A stretch of 29,576 nt of DNA from Haplosporangium gracile (taxonomy: Eukaryota; Mortierellomycota; Mortierellomycetes; Mortierellales; Mortierellaceae): NCBI GenBank assembly GCA_015499985.1, contig JAAAUF010000519.1:1-29576 (forward strand), read 5' to 3'. The position numbers and the translations under genes are program-made. Numbering within the stretch: the first letter of the stretch is position 1; each line of letters starts with the position of its first letter. Below, piece after piece: positions 10,525 to 21,045 of the stretch. The notes under the pieces are model-generated. The model worked only from the letters and a program-made list of their open reading frames with translations, made no database searches and had not been told where the DNA came from.

Positions 10525-12410
10525 GGTGGTGAATGTGAGCTGGATATGAAAATCAAACGGCTGTCGCAATTGCTCTCAGTCTTGTTGGAATATGCTCGCT
10601 TGTCTTGTCGGAAGGTATGTAGTTGGGTGAGGTGTGTGATCCGGGACTAGCGAGTGTCCATGGTATGAGGTTGTAGGAGAGGACGATTATGAGCGTGTGT
10701 TCCTGGCTCCTTTTGTGGTGGTTCCTGAAAGTGTGGTGTGGAGAGAAGGAGAGAGAGAAACAAGACGAATAAGCAGTCGGCGATAAAATATTAGTGAACG
10801 AGTACACACGCGTGTGGTAGAAAGCATGAAAGATGGGGAAGGGCAGGGAAGGGGCAGTTGAGTGACCACAGGGCAGGGGTGTGATAGACCGTGAGGTGCA
10901 TTGAGTGAACAAGAAGAAAAGTGAAGGGTGGAAATGTTTGAGAAGAAAGGAAATGTAGGTTAGAAGGAGTGGTCGAATCTCGCGCGTGCATGATGAGTAA
11001 GACTGGTCCTGGTGATGATCACGCACCTTCTGCTGACGAAGAGAGCTTGCTGTCTGTTGTTGCTGACACTTCTTTTTATTTTTTCTGTCCTGTGGTGGCT
11101 GCTGGTTGGTGTGAGAGAATAAAATAAGTTGTCAGGTTGGAGGTGCAGAAGGCAGTTGACAGAGATGACAGAGACAACGGACGGAGAGAAAAAGAAAAAA
11201 AGGATCCAAAGGGGGGAGTGAAATGGGATGCGGTGCAGGAGGTTGTCTGACTGACAGATTAGCTGACTGAAAGGGCGGATGTGGAAAGTGAAGAAAGAAA
11301 GGAAGGGGTAGACAAGAGATGAAAGGTCGAAGGGGAAGCGAGAAGCGATGAAGAACGGGGAGTAACAAGTATGAGTGAATGAGTGAGCGGATGAAGAAGA
11401 AAAAGATGATGAACGAAAGGAGGGGGAAGAGAAGGGTGAGGGTACAAGTGAGTGTGAAGATGGAATAGAAGGAAAAAAGGTAGTTGAGAGCATTTTGTTG
11501 TCAAAGAGAGGATCGGATGTGTGTGTGTTGTCGTCTGGTTGTTGATGGTGTAACAGCATGGTATGAAGCGCAACAACAAGAAAAAAGAAAAAAGAAAAAA
11601 GACTAGAGATATCAGCGACAGCGAAAGAACGAATGAGGTAGCGAGCTTTCTTTCGTCAAGCCAGGGCTGCTTTTTCAGCACATACTCGTAACAATTAGCC
11701 AAACAACAAGCAGAAACAAAGCAGGGGTTATCACCATAATGAAAAGGCAATGTCCCGATGCATGCTCGCTCCCCTGCCCCTTTCCCCTGCAAAGGCAGGG
11801 CAACCAGCTTTTTTTTTTTTTTTTTTTTTTTCATTTTGATCAAATGAAAACCAGATCTTGACCAACCAATCTTCTCTATCCTCTGAAAATTAACCGAAGG
11901 GGAATAATGAACAAAACCATAAATACCACTTGGCCCTATCTAAGATTAGTCTCGTTGAGAGCATTTGTCTGTCCTTTATTTGTTTTTCTCTTCTTGTTTT
12001 GTTTTCATTTCATGTGTCGCCCTTTCTAGCATGTAGTACTCTTACTACCACCCTTGACAACTACTACTACAACTACTACGACCACCACCACTACTACTAC
12101 TAACACTACTCTGGTACTGCTGGCGTCCTCATGACTATTGCATCACATCATCACATCATCACATCAACGCCCGACCGCCACCAAAGCTCACTCACTCCAC
12201 TCCACTCGACGCGTGCCTGCAAAAGTAAACGAACACCAAACTCACTCACTTCACTCATCTCCATCAAACAATCCACCAGACTCCTTGACCTCTCTCAACC
12301 GATAACACTCATATTCCAACTCCTCCCCAAACCCTTGGGCAAGATTCCAATCTCAACGCCGCCGCGACTAAGTCCCACTGCCCCCCCAAATCCAAGTACT
12401 GGACACACCC
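10525..12410. other. Intergenic or leader region with minus-strand pyrimidine bias, T23 run and ACT repeats
   Basis: Positions 10570-11600 are purine-rich on plus (pyrimidine-rich on minus), typical of a fungal promoter or 5' leader for the RGS gene. Open frames here encode only Ser/Pro/Leu/Phe/His-rich low-complexity sequence. A run of 23 T lies at 11809-11831. ACT/ACC trinucleotide repeats lie at about 12057-12110. A plus-strand open frame at 12131-12433 is Thr/Ser/Pro-rich and has no recognisable features, so it is not called as a gene. Confidence 0.5.
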
Positions 12411-13696
12411 TCAAATCGCCATATTCTCAGTAATTGATCGTCTCTCTGTGCTATCACCGTCATTGTAGGTGGTGATGGTGATGGTGGCTTTCTTTGATGG
12501 TGAGCGGTCGTCGACGACGGTGGTGGTATTGTTACCATCCTCGTCCTCGTCCACATTGTTGTTGTTGTTACTGTTGTAGAGTGTCGTGGACATGGGTGGA
12601 AGGTACTGAGTGGAGGTGCTGTGGTTGTCGTTGCTGTCACTGAACACGCTGGGCATAGATGCGAAGTGGGGCATGACGGCAATAATATCCTCGTCGTTAT
12701 CGTTGTCGATATCGTCTTCTGCCGAGCTATTGTCACTATCACCAACATACCCAATACCATCCTTTTGCTCGCCACCATCCCTCGTATGGAGTGCCAAGGA
12801 AGGAAAATATGAGAATGATAGCAGCGCAGATCGCAAGGGCGACGAAGACTGCGACGAAGGACGCGACGGAGCGATCCAGAAATTAGGCTTCTCTTTTCTT
12901 GATCTTTGCTCAATATCCAAATTCACGCTCCTCCCTCTTTCTTCTTCTGATCGGTCATCAGAGTTCGGCTGCTGCTGCTGCTGGTAGCCTTTTGGGTGGC
13001 CGGGGTCATACTCGCCCGGCAACAAAAAGTACTCTTCGTACTCAGCATCGGATCCAGGTCTCTGAATCCTATCTTGTCCATCAAAATCCTCGCTTTCAGG
13101 CATCGTACACTCATACTCCGGAGACTCGTAATAAGTTCGACTTTTCTTTTTCGACACTCGTGTCGATCGACGTAAGGGTACCATCGTCGTCAACTCCGTC
13201 TCTTCTCGTTCGAAAATATGGAAGTGGTGAAGGAGGAGTCCGAGTCGCTATCAGAAAACTTTTCCTGATCATGGTTGTGGTCGAGGTCATTCTGATCCAT
13301 ATCACTATCCGAGTCAGATTCCGAAATTGGTGGCGCAACCTTGCGCTTGCGTCCAACGCCGGCACGACGACCCCTAGAACGACCACATCCAACTACAGCA
13401 GCCACAGCCGCTCTTCGACCACGTATGTAGTACCGGGTTCTGTAGGGGCTGTCAACAGCTTGGATTTTGAGAAGGAGAACCAGACGTGGGGCGCACACCT
13501 TTGTCGCTGTTATTGCTGATGTTGTCGTTGTTGTTATTGCTCTTGGTGTTGATGTTATCGTCGTAGACCTCAGGTGATGATGCAAGTAGCTGGTGAACCA
13601 GGCCCTCTTGTTGGATTGGGCAATATAGTCACACCTATCCCGAAAGCGCTTCATGAGGTGACTTGTTGTCTTGGAGGGCTTGCTCGGTAGCATCAT
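12411..13696 (-). CDS. Charged low-complexity protein, reading frame broken near 13190-13230
   Basis: Two open segments abut in different frames. The first (13696-13190) encodes 168 residues: a helical-looking start (KPSKTTSHLMKRFRDRCDYI), a Thr-rich stretch, an Arg-rich patch (GRSRGRRAGVGRKRKVAPP) and an acidic Asp/Ser tail. The second (start codon 13193, stop 12411) encodes PLRRSTRVSKKKSRTYYES, then Glu/Asp-, Gln- and Asn-rich sequence. The segments overlap by four bases, which is implausible for two fungal genes, so I infer one gene with a missed small intron, a real frameshift or an assembly error. No donor/acceptor pair joins them convincingly. The basic patches suggest a nuclear or nucleic-acid-binding protein. 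No domain was recognised. The coding potential of the second segment could belong to a separate gene. Confidence 0.45.
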
Positions 13697-13912
13697 ATTT
13701 GTGAGAGGTAAGTTGGGAGGATGTGAGCAAAATGAGATGAGGGATGGAGTAAGGGAACAAAGAAGATGTCTGCGAGGGCTGAGTAAGAAACTACTGTGAG
13801 CTGAAGGTATGCGATTGCGGGCAGAGGGATGTGATGAAAGAAACGGTTTAAAAAAGTGCCTGCGAAAGAAAATGAAATATACTGGGGCTTTGTGATAGGC
13901 CTATGCTATCAT

Positions 13913-13932
13913 TGACCATTGGTCAATGGTCA
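13913..13932. repeat. Perfect 9-bp inverted repeat with a 2-base spacer
   Basis: TGACCATTG (13913-13921) and CAATGGTCA (13924-13932) are exact reverse complements separated by GT. The block contains ATTGG, a CCAAT-box core, and lies about 215 bases upstream of the minus-strand start at 13696. It could be a dimeric transcription-factor site; this is a guess from symmetry and position. Confidence 0.55.
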
Positions 13933-14050
13933 TCACTGATGTGAGAAGTGACAAAACAGAGTTTCATTTTCGGTGTTCTACCTATCGATCGATTGCTACG
14001 GTGTGCCTATACATCGATCATACCCTCGTCGTCAACCATACCACCACCCT

Positions 14051-14093
14051 CATCATCGCCATCACCGTCATCATCGCCATCACCGTCATCATC
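14051..14093. repeat. 18-base tandem repeat, two full copies plus a partial
   Basis: The unit CATCATCGCCATCACCGT occurs at 14051-14068 and 14069-14086, followed by CATCATC. It lies just 3' of the F-box gene stop codon (14119, minus strand), so probably in that gene's 3' untranslated region. Confidence 0.85.
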
Positions 14094-14118
14094 TTTCTCA
14101 TCGTCGACTGCCCTTCCC

Positions 14119-15753
14119 TCAAACAACCTCGCTCGGTTCAAGAATGTCTCCCACATCAACAACATCCTCCGGTTCCTCGGTATCAGAAGAGTAATACTCA
14201 TAATCGGCGTTCTCATGGTCCCCCTCCATCTCCTCGTTATCAGTCTCGTCTCTGTCCTGATGAGGATCAAATGCCCACGAGCCGTCTTCACGATCTGGAT
14301 CTGGTCTCACTTGATCCGGCACCTCAACTCCATACTCGCGCAAGTCCTTCGTCACCACCCTATGTTGGTCCCAGTCGTTGTGGAAAATACCCTCGACTTT
14401 GGTCAAATGAGGCCAATGCTTCTTGATCCAGTTCAGTTCCTCGTTCGCAATAATTTGCTCAGTGTTGTGCATGTTCACAAATGTCAACTTTCGCATCATC
14501 CCCATACTCGCCAGACCCAGGTTTAGTTGAAAATGTAATCCTGCAGGGCTCCTTAGATCAAAGCAGCTCACGTCCAGAATCTCCAGATCGGCCAGTCTGT
14601 TCAACGCCCTGAATGTCGCCTCGTGCTCGCTGATATATTTCACACCCCAGAGCACAGTCGTTCTGAAGTGGACGCGCAGTTGCTTCAGTCGGAGAGCCAC
14701 CCAGGGCCTTCCAACCTCCACATCGCTCATTATGAGGTACGGAACCTTCAATATTTCCAAGAGGGGGCATCCTTCCAAAATTTCCTGCACCATCCAGCTC
14801 TTGACCGAAAAACAGTCCGCCAAATCCAGAGATTCTAGGGTCCGAAAGTGCCGCTCCATCGACCGAAATGTCCGCGAGAAAATAGCAGTTCCACAAAACG
14901 CCAACAGTTCAAGCTGGTTCAACGAATTAAGAATCCTACTCAGGTCACAAGGGTAGGGGATCCCGCATCCGTCCATCTGTATTTTGCGGAGGTTCGGACA
15001 CGCTGCTGGAATTCGATCACAGAACTGCTGAATGGGGAAGAACATGTCACGGCAGACTGTCCACTTGAGATGTCGGAGGAGAGGACACTGACAGACTAAA
15101 TCGACCTGCGACTGGATGCTGAGACCCTTAGCGTCTTTGATGGTGAGGTCCTGCATGTGTGGAAATGGTCCTGTTGTGTCGACGGGGATGTTGGTGAAGG
15201 ACTCGTAGCGGGTGGAGACGCTCTTGATACGCCGCAGGACCTTCATCAGTGCCTCAACCTGCTCCTGATCCTCGTATTTGCCCTGGCTCGACTCGTATCG
15301 GTTCAAATTCGGACATGCCTCGGACACTGCTCGGAGAAATTCTGTCGAGGGAGAATTCTGGCGATTGAAGCCAAGAAAGATGCGTTCAATCAAAGGGTTG
15401 TGGCGGACAAGGCTGGTGAGCTCGGCCCAAATAGTGTCCTGTTGCTTGCAGAAAATATCACCATGGACGACAAGAGTCTTGAGACGTGTGCACTGTTCGA
15501 GAAAGGGAGCAAGTCCGACAGTGGTTTTGAGGGTAAGAGACTTGACCCAGTAGGCATTCTTGATGAGGAAGGGGAGAGAGGGAAAGTCTTTTGCGGTGGT
15601 CCAGTCTTCTTGAACGGTGATAGTGCGGAATATGAGAGGGGTGAATGACTGGTTCCACTGGCGGCAGACCTTAAGGGAAGAGACGACGTCCTGATGAGTC
15701 AAGTAAGGCGCGATGTAAAGGAGGATCTCTGGCAGCAAAAGCGGGCTATCCAT
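14119..15753 (-). CDS. F-box / leucine-rich-repeat protein
   Basis: A single exon encodes 544 residues from the ATG at 15753. The frame is open further upstream, but that part translates a hexanucleotide repeat and hydrophobic junk, so this ATG, directly before the F-box, was chosen. Residues 1-48 (LLLPEILLYIAPYLTHQDVV, then SLKVCRQWN and FRTITVQ) match the F-box pattern: L.LPEIL, then the V...L.VC..W core. Residues about 85-460 hold irregular leucine-rich repeats, e.g. LESLDLADC and CPLLEILKVPYL. The C-terminal 80 residues are very acidic (DRDETDNEEMEGDHE). F-box proteins of this kind are substrate receptors of SCF ubiquitin ligases, with the F-box binding Skp1 and the LRRs binding the target. 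The target is unknown. Such proteins are numerous in Mortierella-type genomes. Confidence 0.85.
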   Translation of the reverse strand: MDSPLLLPEILLYIAPYLTHQDVVSSLKVCRQWNQSFTPLIFRTITVQEDWTTAKDFPSLPFLIKNAYWVKSLTLKTTVGLAPFLEQCTRLKTLVVHGDIFCKQQDTIWAELTSLVRHNPLIERIFLGFNRQNSPSTEFLRAVSEACPNLNRYESSQGKYEDQEQVEALMKVLRRIKSVSTRYESFTNIPVDTTGPFPHMQDLTIKDAKGLSIQSQVDLVCQCPLLRHLKWTVCRDMFFPIQQFCDRIPAACPNLRKIQMDGCGIPYPCDLSRILNSLNQLELLAFCGTAIFSRTFRSMERHFRTLESLDLADCFSVKSWMVQEILEGCPLLEILKVPYLIMSDVEVGRPWVALRLKQLRVHFRTTVLWGVKYISEHEATFRALNRLADLEILDVSCFDLRSPAGLHFQLNLGLASMGMMRKLTFVNMHNTEQIIANEELNWIKKHWPHLTKVEGIFHNDWDQHRVVTKDLREYGVEVPDQVRPDPDREDGSWAFDPHQDRDETDNEEMEGDHENADYEYYSSDTEEPEDVVDVGDILEPSEVV

Positions 15754-15846
15754 CTGCGGGGGTGGATGTGAATCGTCGCTTTTGTTATTATTTGAGTTGT
15801 AATGAGCGCTTAAGTGAGCGAAGGCTGGGAGAGGAGGTGAGGTGGT

Positions 15847-15900
15847 GGATATGGATGTGGATGTGGATGTGGATGTGGATGTGGATGTGGATGTGGATGT
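15847..15900. repeat. Hexanucleotide microsatellite (GGATGT)8 in the F-box gene leader
   Basis: One GGATAT followed by eight perfect GGATGT units. On the coding (minus) strand this is ACATCC repeated, about 95-150 bases before the chosen start codon. It is in frame with the F-box ORF and would add Ser-Thr repeats if translation began upstream, but no good reason for that was seen. Confidence 0.9.
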
Positions 15901-17148
15901 GGAAGTAGTTGAGCTGAGGAAAAAAGAGGCGAGGGAGGGGAAGTAAAGAAAAGAAGTGACAGAGAGAGATAAGACAGACAAACAAACAAAAGAAAGGTGC
16001 GTGTGTGTTCCAATTGAATTGACTTTGCGCAGGGTCATGGTGTGGCTTGCAATCTTTTTTTTTTTTACTTTTAAGCTGGCACAATTGGCCAATGAGGGCT
16101 TGCTTGCTTGGGCTATTTCGACTAGTTACTCTCACCTTGACTCCTCAACATCAACGACGTTTTCCTGAACAAGATGATTCTACATTTTTTTTCTTTCAAT
16201 TTCATTCAAAGGCACCATGTGTCTATCCATCGACCTATGGCACTCTCTCGAGTGAATTTTGATCCACGGTGCCTTGATCACCACAGTGCAAGTTTCAGTT
16301 TTGAAATTGGTGACAAAAAGCGCCATATATCCGTATTCTGCATCTTCTCTCTCTTTCTTTTCTCTCATTCCATCTCCAAAACTGGAACCGCAATGGAGCG
16401 TATGGAAAGTGATAAGTACCTAACACTCTATTCACTCACTACATCCACGTCCATCGCTGTATGACGATCTGTTCGCCACGGTTTTGCCCACAAGGTTACT
16501 CTACGTTCACGCGAAACAATAATTTTTTAAACAAAAATATCCGAATCCTGCCCCCTTCACATATGCCATCCTTCTGCCACCAATAACGCGCTCTCTCCCT
16601 TTCCCGCCATTTTTTGTCTTTGTTTTTCTAACTTCTAGTGATTTTTGCCCCTGCTCTTCCAATTCAAGTCCCAAGGGCCATGAATTGTCATTATTGTCCC
16701 ATCAAAAAACAAACGCGCAATGCTAGATCTTTGCAATCATACTCTTTGTAACAATAACAGGATTAGAATTGTTTCTTTGGCGATCTGCATGCACAAATAA
16801 AGTCTCATTATTCGTTCTCTGCAAGCGGTGTCGCTCCCGTGCTATCCCTTCCTGATGTTAACGCGGAATGAAAGAACCACTGTTCTATGAAATTAATGAC
16901 GCTCAACACATATCGTCATTGCATTCACATTCCTCAGCCAGTCCTGCTCCGTCATCACTTCTTTGTATCCTCCTTCTTTGTGAGGTTTTCTTTGACAGAT
17001 GAATGAAAAACGTCCATAAAACCCCCCTCCCCTTGACTTTCGCCTTTTTTTTCGACATCTTTTCTTATAACTACAAAACATTAATCCCACTCTTTTCACA
17101 AGCACCTACACGCATACGCGTATGCACTTACTCGAACTTTAATAAGCA

Positions 17149-17182
17149 CAGACACACAGACACACAGACACACAGACAGACA
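17149..17182 (+). repeat. ACAGACAC microsatellite just before the 17200 start codon
   Basis: The sequence is about four units of ACAGACAC(AC) followed by CAGACAGACAC. It lies in the presumed 5' leader, ending about 17 bases before the ATG. Confidence 0.8.
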
Positions 17183-17199
17183 CATCCGATCAAGAAAAA

Positions 17200-19049
17200 A
17201 TGGCCGACAACAACAACACCACGATCAACAACAACCACAATGTCAACGACGACAACACTGTGCAATACCAGCGCTTCGTTGAATGCCACCCGCCTGGGAC
17301 TCCGAACCCATGTCACTTCCAAGTCCTCGTTACCGTTCACGACTTTCATGGCCCAATCGTTTTGCTTGAACACTTTCGCCTAACATTAGGCGATGAAGTT
17401 GAATGCACCATAGACTTTTTTCGAGGCCCGACGAATCGTCAGGTCGACATTTATTGGTAAGTCCTTGCATTTAGCCTTTCTTTTTCTCGTTATATCCTTT
17501 TGACAGACGATTATTTCGAGATTGATGAAGGAAAAGCTAATAGTCAGAGTACCTTTTTTTGCCATATTCTTATTTTTTTTGTTTATATTGTACTTTGTCA
17601 TTTATCAGGGAAAACCCGCTAGGGGACTTCATCCGCTACCACCACAACGAAGTCTTGTACTTTGACTACAGCTCAATCATCACCCTCGGAGACGGCGAAG
17701 ACCCCGACCCACACCCTGATCGTACTCAATACCCATGCAACAACCACTCCACCCCCAGTCCTCCACCCCTTTGTGTCAATAACATCCGTTCACGTTCTCC
17801 ATTCTCTTCCCTTCTCCGCACTAAAAGAAACAAATATACTTCGCTTTCGCCTTCACCCACCTTCCATCCCTCCAAACGCACCACTGACCGCCGCCATCGT
17901 CGTGACACACATCATCGCTATCTCTGGAAATTAGTCGCCTATACAGGTGGCCTCAAAGCATACCTGCAAAAACAAAAACAACAAAAACAAGACAAGCAGG
18001 AGAAGCTAAAGCAGCTGCGGCAACAAACGCCGCTGGCAGTGTACACTTGTACCGACGGGTCCTCCCACCAACAACACCAATCTCAGCAGCAGTTTTATAC
18101 CCAGCAGCTGCAACAGCAACAGCAACGGTATCGGTCTCCTCAGCAGCAACAGCAACCTTCAAACCGTAGCCCTATTCTCGCCCACTCCTTCACTCATTAC
18201 GGCCGGAGATTCGACCACCGTCAGAGCTACAACCATTACCATAGTCAAAGTTATAACAGCCATAGCCAGGGTCACAACCAACGGTATAGTCAAGGTCACA
18301 GCCAGAACCAGGGTCAGTTTTACGACCAATTTCAGTGCTACAATAGCCACGACCAGGGTTCCAACCAAATTCAGAGCCCCAACCACCACAACCAAGTTCA
18401 GAGCTGCAACAATAGCCACGGCCAAGTTTACAGTTACTTACCGTCACCGGCGATGATTCAGCTGGCTAAGGACCACACGGAGTCATGCCGACTTTACCGT
18501 ATCAATTTGGAAAATTATCTAGATCGCTTGTACTTTCTGCGCGGCGGACGTCCTTTGAATTTGCTTCATCCTCGTCCTCCTCCTGCTGCTGATCAGCGAC
18601 AGTATGCCCCTGTGTCGGGTGGCGGGCGAGAACAGGGTCAAGAGGAACCAGAGACCGAGCAGGGGGAGGATGAAGAGGATGAAGAACCCTTGGTTCGCAG
18701 AGGACCCCAGATGCTTCTCAAGAGGAGGCGACCGAGTGAAGATAAGGGTGCATCAAATGAGGGGGAAGAAGAGAAGGACGAAATTGAAGTTAAGCAAGAA
18801 GTCTTATCAGATGGCGAGCCAGTCGCGTTTCAGAGAACGCCGCAGATGTGTTCTGACAGAGAGGAATCGAGTGAGAATGAAGTCAAAGTCACTGAGGATG
18901 ATAGTAACGCTTCCTTTGTTCGTGGGCCCGAGACCCCGCCCACTAATAATGATGATGCTCCTATTGCTAAGCGAACTCGATCTCGATCTTCACTCTCTAC
19001 TATACCCCGGGCACCTTTTGCTCCCCGCGCAAAGAAGTCTCGCAAGTAG
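17200..19049 (+). CDS. Unrecognised Q/H/N-rich, probably nuclear protein
   Basis: Two exons, 17200-17456 and 17609-19049, are joined by a 152-base intron (GTAAGT donor, ATTTATCAG acceptor), giving 565 residues. The junction codon is Trp (VDIYW|ENPLGDF). Residues about 20-110 look like a folded domain (CHFQVLVTVHDFHGPIVLLE, then FRLTLGDEVECTIDFF) that I do not recognise. Residues about 206-357 are a prion-like stretch rich in Gln, His, Ser, Asn and Tyr with degenerate HSQxYN/GHNQ repeats. A short ordered segment follows (AKDHTESCRLYRINLENYLD, about 368-387), then an acidic region (about 430-517) and a basic C-terminus with likely nuclear localisation signals (KRTRSRSS; RAKKSRK at the end). A short motif recurs three times: RRGPQM, QRTPQM and VRGPET. 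A transcription or RNA-granule role would fit but is only inferred. Confidence 0.75.
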
Positions 19050-19154
19050 CTGGGGTTTGTATAATCATCATCATTGTGTTTATTTATTTTATTTTATTTT
19101 ATTTTATTATATTTAGTTGAAAGAGTTAAAGGTGAATACTTGATGAGCTGTAAA

Positions 19155-19160
19155 AATAAA
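19155..19160 (+). terminator. Candidate polyadenylation signal AATAAA
   Basis: AATAAA lies 106 bases after the stop codon of the 17200-19049 gene, following a (TTTTA)n stretch at about 19085-19112. The position suits a poly(A) signal. Confidence 0.5.
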
Positions 19161-19856
19161 TAAGCCTGTCATCGACCAAGCGCTTTTACAATAATCCAGA
19201 TCACACACAGCAGTCCCGGGTCACTTTGAAGCTGTGCATGTGCTTTGGATGTGCCTTTTACAAAAAAAAAAAAAACTAATAAAGCACGAACCACCATTTA
19301 AGATTTTGCAGATCAGGGCCCACTGTAAAGTGACTAAGAATAGCTTCCATCTCTCAAACTTGCTTGACATCGATCAGAAATTAATACTATCCGCGAACAA
19401 TCTCTTTCTTTATAAACAATATCCTTCACAAAATTCCTTTTACCCCATCGTATTCCACCGGACATCTTATTCAATTCGCGACTATCTTCTTTTTTGACCT
19501 CTCGAGCATAGTCTAGATCTTTTTTTTATTACACATTTTACATTATTGTTCGTATACATCTTCAAATATCGATACAGCACCCGGTCTCTTCTTTATGTGT
19601 TTTTTTTTTTTTGCCTTCAGATAAAATTAATGTTTTTATTTTGAAATGTATATATTTTTATGTTGCCTGAATTGACCGCATTGTTCATGTTTTGGCATAA
19701 AAAAGGAGGACTGTGGTCTAAGGGTATTATGAACAAGGAAGAAAAAAAAATTGTGAAAGTGAGAATTGGGACTGAGGATTGGTCGAATGTATGAAAATGA
19801 ATGGAGTGAAGTATTGTTTAATTGAAGGTACTATAACCCCGAAACGACGGTTCCTT
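19161..19856. other. Intergenic, AT-rich, no gene seen
   Basis: Contains A13-like and T11-T12 runs (near 19261 and 19600) and no credible open frame. It lies between the 3' end of the plus gene and the 3' end of the minus-strand relic. Confidence 0.5.
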
Positions 19857-20701
19857 TCACCACCTTCCAAACAAATGAAAATGGCGCCGATGAAAGAAAT
19901 GAACGATCCAAAGAGATGACTTTAATGATCCAAGGATGGGGATGGGGGTTGAGGATGCGAACGAGCGTAGAACCTCGTAGAAGGAGAGGATAGGGCATCT
20001 GGATCTTCTAAGCGCCAGATTTACCATTGACATCGCGCTGTCAAGAGCAGGAAGGACAAGATCTGCAATGGTCTGACGCTCATTCGGGACGGCCTCTAGG
20101 CGTTGGCATCGGAAATATCTCTCCCTATATAACAAAATGATTGTGTTTGTAGCAGTTCTAAGTGAGCATTGGTCATCAGCTGATTCATTTGTCACAGTAT
20201 ACTATCTTGTCTGGTCACGCCTCCACCTCTACGCCTCCATCTATACAACTACGCCTCATCCACTATGCCTCCTCAACAGTATTTCCTTCTACAACGAATA
20301 TTCATCCGTTCTAGTACTCTTGTCATTTGACTATCCTTGTTCTGTTCATCTTGCCCTGTGTTTTTACACCACTGCAATCAAAGTTCACTTACCATTCTAT
20401 AAACACCTTGGACACATAATAGGTAAAGTCATCGGGATGGTCCATTGAGCGAATGGCTTTCATCATGTCATCTATACTAGTATTCTTGGGAGAGAGAACT
20501 TGATGTAGTACTTGTTGGATATTTGGATTGTCAACGACTTCTAGAGTCCCATCCACCGCCGCCTCGAACTCACTGTCTGAGAGAACAGCTGTAAACTCTC
20601 CTATCAGCGTCAAATCAGCGATCCTGTCCTTTGCCAGCGAATAATCACTTGAACCTTGGTGATTCGCAAACAGCAAGAACATTGATCGTTCCACTCGACC
20701 A
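19857..20701 (-). pseudogene. Truncated copy of the gene family seen at 1-841
   Basis: Two exons can be read. The upstream one (20701 down to about 20403) includes LFANHQGSSDYSLAKDRIAD, then LSPKNTSIDDMMKAI and FTYYVSKVF. A GTAAGTG donor follows. The acceptor GTTATATAG near 20124 leads to a second exon ending at 19857 (ERYFRCQRLEAVPNERQTIA...). Positions 20547-20701 match 1-166 with three transitions and an 11-base deletion at about 20673, which shifts the frame relative to the other copy. The match stops sharply at 20701, so the 5' exons are missing. Translation could still start at an internal ATG (about 20682), so a short product is not excluded. The function of the family is unknown. The part at 19857-20546 shows what the left-edge gene probably continues into. 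Confidence 0.6.
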
Positions 20702-20732
20702 CTTCAATTAAACGTCACAGACACCTGGCTGA

Positions 20733-21045
20733 CGTTATGGGAACCCAGATTATCGAGACGGATACACCCACAACTCAAATATGGTGTGTGGTGAAGATGT
20801 CGCGCCACCTGAATTGCAAATTGACGAACTCATCTACAGGGCCTCTGCTTTATGGAGTAAGTTGGGATGATCGGTCGTACTCACACTCTGTACTCGGATT
20901 TGTAGGGATGGAATCATTATGGCTTTATAAGCAGCTTCGCGGTAAACTATTAAGGGTCCGTTTTTTCATTCATTTGATTCGATCACGATGCTGCGCCTGC
21001 AATGGCAATTTGGTCTTCTCTTTTTTTCTTAAATTAAAATTTTAA
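20733..21045 (+). pseudogene. Possible exon relic, plus strand, abutting the duplicated segment
   Basis: From 20733 a frame reads RYGNPDYRDGY, then EDVAPPELQIDELIYRASAL, and reaches a perfect GTAAGT donor at 20857. A 49-base intron (20857-20905, acceptor GGATTTGTAG) would join it to RMESLWLYKQLRGKLLR..., open to 21045, the last part of which looks non-coding. There is a stop codon just before 20733 and no upstream exon was found. The protein-like composition and clean splice sites suggest a decayed internal exon pair. The family was not recognised. It starts only 32 bases beyond the end of the duplicated segment at 20701. Confidence 0.35.

Larger units (their letters stand above)
13697..14118. 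other. Intergenic between two minus-strand genes
   Basis: It holds the presumed promoter of the gene ending at 12411 and the 3' flank of the F-box gene. Visible features are a perfect inverted repeat at 13913-13932 and an 18-base tandem repeat at 14051-14086. No gene was seen. Confidence 0.5.
15754..17199. other. Intergenic between divergent genes (F-box minus, 17200 plus)
   Basis: It should contain both promoters. Next to the F-box start is the GGATGT repeat (15853-15900). Next to the plus gene, an ACAGACAC-type repeat ends about 20 bases before the ATG. Between about 16150 and 17000 the DNA is AT-rich with T runs and shows no gene. Confidence 0.55.

Noticed and set aside
10525..10569. Fifteen extra in-frame codons before the RGS gene ATG
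   Set aside because: They begin with a TTG, and the ATG at 10524 in CACCATGG is a far better start.
11809..11831. T23 run as a poly(A) tail of a retrotransposed element
   Set aside because: No reverse-transcribed body, target-site duplication or gene similarity is visible next to it.
10553..11843. Several overlapping minus-strand open frames of 60-199 codons
   Set aside because: They are Ser/Pro/Leu/Phe/His-rich translations of a polypyrimidine leader, overlap each other in different frames, and show no domain or splice support.
12131..12433. Plus-strand open frame of 100 codons
   Set aside because: Thr/Ser/Pro-rich low complexity overlapping the 3' end of the opposite gene; no splice or domain support.
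15754..16092. Upstream extension of the F-box protein by about 110 residues
   Set aside because: The extension is made of a hexanucleotide repeat and hydrophobic filler; the F-box begins right at the chosen ATG.
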